The notes under the pieces: model-generated | What the model saw: only the letters and a program-made list of their open reading frames with translations | Databases searched by the model: none | Told to the model about the DNA's origin: nothing | Program-made: the position numbers and the translations under genes | Shown here: piece by piece, positions 15,379 through 20,673 of the stretch | How the letters are laid out: each line of letters starts with the position of its first letter | Numbering within the stretch: the first letter of the stretch is position 1 | NCBI GenBank assembly: GCA_039034035.1 | Contig: JBCCBN010000038.1 | Coordinates: forward strand, 1 to 20,673 | From: UBA5336 sp039034035 | GTDB lineage: Bacteria; Pseudomonadota; Alphaproteobacteria; Caulobacterales; Hyphomonadaceae | Direction: 5' to 3' | DNA length: 20,673 bases

Positions 15379-16188
15379 ATGGCTGAGACAACATTTTCCG
15401 ACTTGATCGCGAACCTCGACCGCCGGTCTCAGGGACGGGTCGATGCAGTTATTCCCGAAGACTGGATGCAGGGCCGAACCACCTATGGTGGTCTTACGGC
15501 TGCGCTGTGCCATGAGGCCGGCAAGCGCGTCGCTGGCGATCGGCCGCTTAAGGCTGCCCAAATCTCTTTTGTCGGCCCTTCCGGCGGGGAGGTGGTGATC
15601 TCGCCCACCGTTATGCGGGAGGGCAAACACACCACAGCGGTTTCTGTGGACATGGTTGGCGAAAAAGGCATCGCTGCGAGGTGCCTGTTTACCTTCGCTG
15701 CGCCGCGCCCCTCGCAACTCTCCATGACAGAAGTCCCGGTGCCGATCGCGCTTACAACACCTGAGGCAGCTGATCAGCGGTACTTCCCACGCGGAGGAGG
15801 TCCGGGCTACACCCAACATTTCGAAATGCAGCTAGCCGGCGGTCCAACACTCTTCTCGAGAGCCGAGACCGCTGATGTATACCTCTGGCTGCGCCATCTC
15901 GATACCGGCGCCCGTGGCGGCCCCTACGACCCGACACACCTCTTCTCGATCGGCGACGTACCGCCACCAGCGGCGCTGGCAATGATGCGCGAACCAGGAA
16001 GGATCAGCTCCATGACCTGGATGGTGGAATTCCTCACGCCATCCCCGAGCACCGAGGACGGCTGGTGGCTGAACCGATCTCAAGCCCAAACCGCCCGGGA
16101 TGGCTACTCCGCCCAGTCCATGACCTTGTGGAACCGCGCTGGCGAACCGGTCATGGTTGGCCGCCAGACCGTGGCAATCTTCTCGTAA
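15379..16188 (+). CDS. Double-hotdog acyl-CoA thioesterase-family protein
   Basis: The 269-residue product looks like the thioesterase superfamily group with two tandem hotdog domains (4HBT_3/TesB-like), which hydrolyse acyl-CoA. The N-terminal half has TTYGGLTAALCHEAG (34-48), the usual helix of a hotdog fold with paired glycines. KAAQISFVGPSGG and a conserved beta strand containing GKHTTAVSVDM follow. The C-terminal half repeats a hotdog core with SSMTWMVEFL and a final W-x-R-x-G-E-PVMVGRQTVAIFS. A longer frame from 15319 lacks a better start. The ATG at 15379 is chosen because GAGG lies about 9 nt upstream. It may be lone or the tail of the ferredoxin unit. Substrate is unknown. Confidence 0.75.
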   Translation: MAETTFSDLIANLDRRSQGRVDAVIPEDWMQGRTTYGGLTAALCHEAGKRVAGDRPLKAAQISFVGPSGGEVVISPTVMREGKHTTAVSVDMVGEKGIAARCLFTFAAPRPSQLSMTEVPVPIALTTPEAADQRYFPRGGGPGYTQHFEMQLAGGPTLFSRAETADVYLWLRHLDTGARGGPYDPTHLFSIGDVPPPAALAMMREPGRISSMTWMVEFLTPSPSTEDGWWLNRSQAQTARDGYSAQSMTLWNRAGEPVMVGRQTVAIFS

Positions 16189-16280
16189 GCGATACGCTTT
16201 GCTTGAGCGGCGTCCAGGCGGCACCGACCAGTTTTGACAACTGAGTAAACCTTGGAACGGCGTTTGTCTGGCCAGACCGC

Positions 16281-16299
16281 GCCCGGAGGACATCCGGGC
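16281..16299. terminator. Stem-loop in the convergent gap between thioesterase and holin-like genes
   Basis: GCCCGGA (16281-16287) and TCCGGGC (16293-16299) form a perfect 7-bp GC-rich stem with a 5-nt loop, in the 152-nt gap where the thioesterase (plus) and the holin-like gene (minus) converge. A second, weaker dyad, GGGGT and ACCCC, lies at 16318-16329. No long T-run follows on either strand, so these may be intrinsic terminators of modest strength. Confidence 0.45.
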
Positions 16300-16340
16300 A
16301 TCATCACGTTTGGCGAGGGGGTGTACCCCGGCAACCGAGA

Positions 16341-16835
16341 TTAGCGACCCTGCGCCTTCGGTCCCGGATGGCCATGCAAGCCAAACGGCCCACGATCGCC
16401 GAACCACCAGAGCGTGGCAGCCGTGGCAGCGAAAGTTGCTGTTTCAGTGATCGCGATCCGCTCAGCCGGACCAGCCGCGAGGTAGACCGCGCTGGTGATC
16501 AGCCAAAGGGTCAAGGTCAGCGTAGGGCGGGTAAGCCCCCGAACCGCGTTCACCCACTGGTACGACGGCGCAATGGCCGCGTCTGCGTCCAGTGACGCTT
16601 GAAGCCCCTGCCAGCGACCAGCTGTATCGGCCATCAGCCTTTCGCTGTCAGCGGTTTCTCGCCGGGCTTTCATTTCAAGTTCCAGCTGTGCGGTCTCGTG
16701 TTGCCAGCGAGCCCGCTCCTGGGCGTGGGCCTGGCGTCGTTCGGCATAACCCGCGAGGCGCCCCAGCACAGTTCCAACAAGGCCAAAGAGCCCTCCCCCA
16801 GCCGCACTAGCGGCCAAGCCTGCAATATCTGACAT
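16341..16835 (-). CDS. Three-segment holin-like membrane protein (phage or gene-transfer-agent type)
   Basis: A 164-residue protein. A Gly/Ala-rich hydrophobic N-terminus (about 5-28) is followed by a long charged helix rich in Arg, Glu, Gln and Ala (about 30-75) likely to form a coiled coil. Two more hydrophobic segments lie at about 103-121 and 125-144. The layout and phrases such as SYQWVNAVRGLTRPTLTL and TLWWFGDRG recall three-TM holins (GTA_holin_3TM-like) found in alphaproteobacterial prophages and GTA clusters. That recognition is from memory and is not decisive. A GGAG sequence about 8 nt upstream supports the ATG at 16835. Neither neighbour is phage-like and no lysozyme gene adjoins it, so it is an orphan: a remnant, or a domesticated or unrelated two/three-TM protein. 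Confidence 0.6.
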   Translation of the reverse strand: MSDIAGLAASAAGGGLFGLVGTVLGRLAGYAERRQAHAQERARWQHETAQLELEMKARRETADSERLMADTAGRWQGLQASLDADAAIAPSYQWVNAVRGLTRPTLTLTLWLITSAVYLAAGPAERIAITETATFAATAATLWWFGDRGPFGLHGHPGPKAQGR

Positions 16836-16853
16836 GTGTTTACTCCGATCCGG

Positions 16854-16874
16854 GAGAAGCGATCTCCGCTTCTC
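16854..16874 (-). promoter_or_regulatory. Inverted repeat upstream of the holin-like gene
   Basis: GAGAAGC (16854-16860) and GCTTCTC (16868-16874) form a 7-bp dyad with a 7-nt spacer, 18 nt upstream of the ATG of the holin-like gene. Position suggests an operator or leader hairpin controlling that gene, while a terminator role for the gene further upstream is less likely because a stronger hairpin already lies at 16882-16910. Confidence 0.3.
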
Positions 16875-16881
16875 AAAGTGA

Positions 16882-16910
16882 GTTGGCCGCGAGACTAAGG
16901 CGCGGCCAAC
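16882..16910 (-). terminator. Strong stem-loop after the nitronate monooxygenase gene
   Basis: GTTGGCCGCG (16882-16891) and CGCGGCCAAC (16901-16910) form a perfect 10-bp GC-rich stem with a 9-nt loop, beginning 29 nt beyond the stop of the nitronate monooxygenase gene (minus strand). TCACTTTGAG follows, so the T-tract is poor. It is the strongest hairpin in the window and the best candidate terminator separating this gene from the holin-like gene. Confidence 0.55.
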
Positions 16911-16938
16911 CCGGTCGGATAAGTTTCAGTTCGGAAGC

Positions 16939-17940
16939 CTATTGAGCGGCGATGGCCGCTTCGGCCATGGAGAAGGCTTTTCCACCCTGCAATGATGCAA
17001 CGGCCGACCGGTACTCCCGCTCAAGCTTGTCGACATAGTCAGCGACCGGGCCGCGAGACTTGATCGCGCCAATGCCCTGCCCGCATCCCCAGATATCCTT
17101 CCATGCCTTGGCCTTCTGGTTCCCGCCGGATCCGAAATTCATTTTCGACGGATCGCTTTCGGGGAGATCATCCGGGTCTAGTCCGGCTGCCTCGATAGAG
17201 GGGCGCAGATAGTTGCCGTGAACGCCTGTAAACAGGTTGGTGTAGACGATATCGTCCGCGCCATTGTCGACGATACCGTTCTTGTAGCCATCGTTTGCAT
17301 TTGCCTCATCACAAGCGATGAAGGCCGAGCCAATGTAGGCGAGGTCTGCGCCCATTGCCTGCGCCGCGGCGATCGCGCCGCCATGGGCAATGGAGCCGGA
17401 CAGTGCGATCGGCCCGTCGAAGAATTCGCGGAGTTCCTGAATCAGCGCGAAAGGCGACATCGTACCCGCATGGCCACCCGCACCGGAGCAAACCGGGATC
17501 AGGCCGTCAGCGCCCTTCTCCAGCGCCTTGCGCGCGAAGAAGGTATTAATGATGTCATGCAGCACGACGCCGCCATAGGAGTGGATCGCCTCATTGACTT
17601 CGACCCGGGCTCCAAGCGACGTGATCACAATAGGAACCTTGTATTTCACGCACGCCTCCACGTCATAGTCGAGCCGGTTATTGGTCTTGTGAACGATCTG
17701 GTTGACCGCGAACGGCGCCGATGGACGATCAGGGTTCTTGGCGTCGTACTCGGCCAGTTCACTGGTGATCCGGTCAAGCCACTCATCGAGTTGGGATTCA
17801 GGTCGGGCGTTCAGCGAGGGAAACGAGCCGACAATACCCGCCTTGCATTGGGCAATAACGAGATCGGGATTGGAGATAATGAACAGGGGTGAACCGATAA
17901 CGGGAATCCGAAGGTTCTGCAGAACGGGCGGCAACGCCAT
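16939..17940 (-). CDS. Nitronate monooxygenase (2-nitropropane dioxygenase-type, FMN-dependent)
   Basis: These TIM-barrel flavoproteins oxidise alkyl nitronates with FMN and oxygen and detoxify compounds such as propionate-3-nitronate; related proteins are FabK-like. The 333-residue product begins MALPPVLQNLRIPVIGSPLFIISNPDLV. It has GLIPVCSGAGGHAGT (146-160) with the family GGHxG, SGSIAHGGAI (181-190), and GADLAYIGSAF (197-207) for FMN phosphate binding. A longer frame to 18243 runs into and through the start region of mutA. The ATG at 17940 is preferred because of AGAGGA about 8 nt upstream and a family-like start. It diverges from mutA. The actual substrate is uncertain. Confidence 0.87.
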   Translation of the reverse strand: MALPPVLQNLRIPVIGSPLFIISNPDLVIAQCKAGIVGSFPSLNARPESQLDEWLDRITSELAEYDAKNPDRPSAPFAVNQIVHKTNNRLDYDVEACVKYKVPIVITSLGARVEVNEAIHSYGGVVLHDIINTFFARKALEKGADGLIPVCSGAGGHAGTMSPFALIQELREFFDGPIALSGSIAHGGAIAAAQAMGADLAYIGSAFIACDEANANDGYKNGIVDNGADDIVYTNLFTGVHGNYLRPSIEAAGLDPDDLPESDPSKMNFGSGGNQKAKAWKDIWGCGQGIGAIKSRGPVADYVDKLEREYRSAVASLQGGKAFSMAEAAIAAQ

Positions 17941-18000
17941 GGTACAATCCTCTTGCATGGTTTCGACGAGACTTAGCGCCCGGCCCAATCGCTGCAAGTA

Positions 18001-18015
18001 CTGACGCAAGGTCAG
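18001..18015. promoter_or_regulatory. 15-bp dyad between nitronate monooxygenase and mutA
   Basis: CTGAC (18001-18005), spacer GCAAG and GTCAG (18011-18015) form a perfect inverted repeat, about 35 bp upstream of the mutA promoter candidate and on the mutA side of the divergent gap. It may be an operator for a dimeric regulator of mutAB. No known regulator motif is recognised. Confidence 0.28.
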
Positions 18016-18049
18016 CGGCTGGTTGGGCCGCTCGCGGCGCGGGATCATC

Positions 18050-18079
18050 TTGACGGACCCCCGCAACCACGGCTTCAAC
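18050..18079 (+). promoter_or_regulatory. Candidate mutAB promoter and strong ribosome binding site
   Basis: TTGACGG (18050-18056) fits the Caulobacter-type -35 consensus TTGACGS, and GCTTCAAC (18072-18079) matches GCTANAWC at seven of eight positions. The 15-nt spacer is slightly longer than the described range. The transcript would start near 18086 with a leader of about 17 nt. AAGGAGGT (18089-18096) precedes the mutA ATG by 6 nt, a near-perfect Shine-Dalgarno. Confidence applies to the promoter; the binding site is clear. Confidence 0.45.
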
Positions 18080-18102
18080 CGACTGCTCAAGGAGGTATCC
18101 CC

Positions 18103-20040
18103 ATGACTAATCCCGTTCTGCCCCTGAGCGACGCCTTCGATACCCCCGATGAAGCCGCCTGGATCGCGGCGGTTGAGAAAACGTTGAAAGGGCGCGGGGT
18201 CGAAACGCTGGTCACGAGGGATGTGGATGGAACCGAAATCCATCCACTGTATCGGGAGACCCAGTGGCCATCCTCAACAGACCCATTGGGACAGCCTGGT
18301 CACGCCCCCTACATTAGAGGCGCCGAGGCTGTTCGTGATCCTTATCTGCCGTGGGATATACGCCAGACTTTCACCCACCCAGACCCAGCTGTGACCAACG
18401 GAGAAATCCTGAGGGACCTTGAACGGGGTGTAACCTCGATAGAATTGAAGATCGACAGTTCGGGCCAAAACGGGATCGCCATTTCGACTGGCGCAGAGCT
18501 AGCATCGGTGTTGAAGGGTGTGGATGCAAACATCGCGACGGTGGCGTTGGACCGTCTTGGTGACACCGGTACGCGCGCCGCTGGCTTGCTGGGACAATGG
18601 GGACAGGGGCAGCAGGATCAGCGCACCCAGAAATTTGCTTTCAATATCGACGTCCTGGGATCGCTCGCACGGTCAGGCCTGGTGGAAGGCGGGTTGGATC
18701 ATGCATTTGCAGAAGCCAGCGACCTGATTGCATCACTCGCCGACATGTATCCAGTGTCGAGCGGTCTGCGGATAGATGCACGCATGGTCCATGAAGCCGG
18801 CGCAGCGCCCGCCGAAGAACTGGGCGTGTTGATCGCCTCGGCGGTCGATACGCTTCGGCGTCTGGATGCAGCCGGTCTGCCCCCAGATCAAGCGGTCCAG
18901 CAGATGATGTTCTGCATCGCTGTTGGCGCCAATTATGGTGTTGAGATCGCCAAGATGCGGGCAGCGAGACGCCTGTGGGCTAGATGCCTCGACGCGCTCG
19001 GCCTAGCTGCTACACCAATGCGGCTCCAGACCATGTCTTCAGCGCGCATGCTGACCCGTTACGATACTTGGACGAACATTCTCCGAAACTCCGCGGCTTG
19101 CTTTGCCGGTGGGGTTGGGGGCGCCGATATCGTGACGATCCGCGCGTTCAACGAAGCCTTGGGCGTCCCAGAAGAACTCGGCCGCAGGGTCGCGCGTAAC
19201 ACCCAGATCATTGCCCAAGAAGAGAGTCACCTGGGCAAGGTCGCCGATGCCCCAGGCGGTGCGTGGTTCACCGAGACCCTCGCCGATGACCTGGCCGAGC
19301 GCGCCTGGCAGGTGTTCCAGCAGGTCGAGTGCGATGGCGGCTATGCCGAAAGCCTCATGGCGGACAAGATCCAGGGGCGGATTGCAGAGACACGTTCCAA
19401 ACGCGTCAAAGCGATCGCCCGGCGCAAAACCCCTGTCACTGGAGTAAGCGAGTTCCCAGCGCTCGACGACGTCACCGCACCAATTGCGGCTGTGGCATGG
19501 AAGGGTGATCAGACAACGATGTCGACAGAGGGCCTTGAAGCGCTTCGGACCGATTACACAGAACCAGAGGGAGAAGCAGCGCACGCGGAACCCTTCTGGC
19601 CAATCCGGCTAGCTGAGGCGTTCGAGCGATTACGCAATCACGCCGAGGCGCAGCTGAAAAGAACCGGTTCCCGCCCGAACGTCTTTCTGGCGACGCTGGG
19701 TCCCGCAGCCGAGCACACCGCGCGGGCTGATTTTGCACGGAACCTGTTCGCCGCTGGCGGTATCGACACGAAGGCGGCACCTGTGCCACCGCGCACCCCT
19801 GCCGAGCTGGCCGCGGCATACCAGGCATCTGGCTGCCAGCTGGCGGTCTTGTGTGGCTCTAACCAGCGCTATGCCGTCGAGGCAGCACCAGCGGCAGCCG
19901 CGCTGAAGAACGCTGGCGCTCAACGAATTTACTTGGCCGGTAAGCATGAAGCAGACGGTGTCGACAGCCAAATCTTCATGGGCGTTGACGTGATCGATAC
20001 ATTGGAGTTGGCCCACGCTGAATTGGGGATCAATCAATGA
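18103..20040 (+). CDS. mutA: Methylmalonyl-CoA mutase, small (beta) subunit
   Basis: MutA is the non-catalytic partner of the B12-dependent MutB in the alpha-beta mutase that converts methylmalonyl-CoA to succinyl-CoA, feeding propionyl-CoA into the TCA cycle. The 645-residue product has a divergent TIM-barrel domain with RYDTWTNILRNSAACFAGGVGGAD in two parts (319-342). A C-terminal cobalamin-like domain (about 521-645) starts NVFLATLGP but lacks the DXHXXG cobalamin-binding motif, as expected for this subunit. Length is typical (about 620-650). The start ATG at 18103 is fixed by AAGGAGGT at 6 nt. Its stop overlaps the mutB start as ATGA, so the two are translationally coupled. It diverges from the nitronate monooxygenase. 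Confidence 0.95.
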   Translation: MTNPVLPLSDAFDTPDEAAWIAAVEKTLKGRGVETLVTRDVDGTEIHPLYRETQWPSSTDPLGQPGHAPYIRGAEAVRDPYLPWDIRQTFTHPDPAVTNGEILRDLERGVTSIELKIDSSGQNGIAISTGAELASVLKGVDANIATVALDRLGDTGTRAAGLLGQWGQGQQDQRTQKFAFNIDVLGSLARSGLVEGGLDHAFAEASDLIASLADMYPVSSGLRIDARMVHEAGAAPAEELGVLIASAVDTLRRLDAAGLPPDQAVQQMMFCIAVGANYGVEIAKMRAARRLWARCLDALGLAATPMRLQTMSSARMLTRYDTWTNILRNSAACFAGGVGGADIVTIRAFNEALGVPEELGRRVARNTQIIAQEESHLGKVADAPGGAWFTETLADDLAERAWQVFQQVECDGGYAESLMADKIQGRIAETRSKRVKAIARRKTPVTGVSEFPALDDVTAPIAAVAWKGDQTTMSTEGLEALRTDYTEPEGEAAHAEPFWPIRLAEAFERLRNHAEAQLKRTGSRPNVFLATLGPAAEHTARADFARNLFAAGGIDTKAAPVPPRTPAELAAAYQASGCQLAVLCGSNQRYAVEAAPAAAALKNAGAQRIYLAGKHEADGVDSQIFMGVDVIDTLELAHAELGINQ

Positions 20041-20567
20041 GCAAGTTTCCAGATTTCACGTCGCTGGAATTAGGCCTTCCCAATGACACGGCCCACGCTG
20101 AAACCGCAGGCGGCACTTGGACAACCCCAGAAGGCATAGCGGTGAAACCGGCCTATGGCGCCGCCGATACCGCGCCGCTGGACTTCCTCGACGACTTCCC
20201 AGGATTACCGCCATTCGCCCGCGGACCGTATCCAACCATGTACACCCAGCGCCCGTGGACTGTCAGGCAGTATGCAGGCTTCTCCACCGCTGAAGACTCG
20301 AACGCGTTCTATCGCCGGAATCTTGCTGCGGGTCAGAAGGGACTTTCGGTTGCGTTCGATCTCGCAACACATCGCGGCTATGACAGCGATCACCCGCGCG
20401 TCGTGGGCGATGTGGGCATGGCGGGCGTCGCTATCGACAGCCTCTACGACATGAGGACCCTGTTCAGCGGTATCCCGCTTGACCAGATGTCGGTTTCCAT
20501 GACGATGAACGGCGCCGTCTTGCCCGTGATGGCCCTCTACATCGTCGCGATGTCGAGCGGGACATAG
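20037..20567 (+). CDS. mutB: Methylmalonyl-CoA mutase, large (alpha) subunit, truncated at a chimeric junction
   Basis: The catalytic B12-dependent subunit. Only its first 171 residues are present. Family motifs include MYTQRPWTVRQYAGFST with the substrate-contacting tyrosine, FYRRNLAAGQKGLSVAFDLATHRGYDSD in parts, and SMTMNGAVLPVMALYIVA. After A171 (20549) the family normally continues AEEQGV, but here the frame reads MSSGT and stops at 20567. The last 18 bases and beyond match an antisense egtD-like fragment instead. Genuine mutB thus ends between about 20545 and 20549, and the annotated stop is an artefact of the join. The start overlaps the mutA stop by 4 nt. The cobalamin-binding domain (C-terminal third) is missing altogether. 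Confidence 0.93.
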   Translation: MSKFPDFTSLELGLPNDTAHAETAGGTWTTPEGIAVKPAYGAADTAPLDFLDDFPGLPPFARGPYPTMYTQRPWTVRQYAGFSTAEDSNAFYRRNLAAGQKGLSVAFDLATHRGYDSDHPRVVGDVGMAGVAIDSLYDMRTLFSGIPLDQMSVSMTMNGAVLPVMALYIVAMSSGT

Positions 20568-20673
20568 GCTGCCGGGTCAATCGCCTTGAGAAGCAGCGGG
20601 GTCTTGACCGAGGAGCCTGAGCCGAATTCGACCACCGCGCGGTCTTCGCCGATCAGCTTTACAAATTCGCGCC
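20537..20673 (-). CDS. egtD: EgtD-like L-histidine N-alpha-methyltransferase, internal fragment
   Basis: EgtD trimethylates histidine to hercynine with SAM in ergothioneine biosynthesis. Reading the minus strand in from the window edge gives about 42 residues that include VVEFGSGSSVKTPLLL and AAYVPLDIA. These match the SAM-binding GSGSS-x-KTRLLL and YVPIDIS elements of the EgtD/Methyltransf_33 family (DUF2260). After A (20546-20548) the frame reads TM and stops at 20537, antisense to mutB. Genuine egtD sequence therefore covers only about 20546-20673. It lacks both ends: the 5' part is outside the window and the 3' part is cut at the mutB join. No egtB is visible. Confidence 0.75.
   Translation of the reverse strand, partial: REFVKLIGEDRAVVEFGSGSSVKTPLLLKAIDPAAYVPLDIATM

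Noticed and set aside
17941..18243. N-terminal extension of the nitronate monooxygenase to 434 residues
   Set aside because: The extension is antisense to the mutA start and covers its promoter region; family members start at MALPP-like positions and a Shine-Dalgarno precedes the ATG at 17940.
1..20673. CRISPR arrays, tRNA/rRNA genes, insertion sequences, toxin-antitoxin or defence modules
   Set aside because: No regularly spaced repeats, cloverleaf-like sequence, transposase motif or paired toxin-antitoxin frames were found on either strand.

Overview
The window looks like a chromosomal segment of a free-living, high-GC, Gram-negative alphaproteobacterium. The pointers are a DUF4175/TIGR02302 giant protein (a family restricted to Alphaproteobacteria), the infA-maf pair, a ccmABCDG cytochrome c maturation operon, a HIG1-type twin-transmembrane gene beside an ATP:cobalamin adenosyltransferase, and a two-subunit methylmalonyl-CoA mutase (mutAB). 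One promoter candidate resembling the Caulobacter housekeeping consensus points towards the Caulobacterales/Maricaulales/Hyphomonadaceae side, but the exact order is inference. Almost all of the window is conserved housekeeping sequence. No tRNA, rRNA, CRISPR array or insertion sequence was seen, and no gene-free stretch exceeds 300 bases.

Region 1 (1-6560, all minus strand) is transcribed leftwards: argH, an LptM-like lipoprotein, a second small lipoprotein, lysA, the DUF4175 protein, infA, then maf, which runs off the left edge. argH and lysA make arginine and lysine/diaminopimelate-derived products. The two lipoproteins lie between them with 12-nt or smaller gaps, and lysA overlaps the DUF4175 gene by 4 bases.

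Region 2 (6604-9843) is a thiol-redox and cytochrome c module. A membrane-anchored TlpA-like thioredoxin is divergent from argH and convergent with ccmG. The operon ccmA-ccmB-ccmC-ccmD-ccmG (minus strand) is knitted together by overlapping start and stop codons. ccmD (51 codons) and the true TTG start of ccmB had to be read directly from the sequence.

Region 3 (10027-15278) holds aconitase acnA (plus), with a structured leader, then a convergent pair encoding a PduO-type adenosyltransferase and its HIG1-like neighbour (minus). A divergent redox pair follows (plus): an FAD-dependent ferredoxin reductase and an adrenodoxin-type 2Fe-2S ferredoxin.

Region 4 (15379-20673) has a double-hotdog thioesterase-like gene, an orphan three-segment holin-like gene of phage/GTA type on the opposite strand, a nitronate monooxygenase, and mutA-mutB. 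Adenosyltransferase and mutase form a functional link: the former makes the adenosylcobalamin used by the latter. mutB breaks off at residue 171 and is joined to an antisense fragment of an egtD-like histidine methyltransferase. I read this as a chimeric contig end or a rearrangement, and it is the most abnormal spot in the window.
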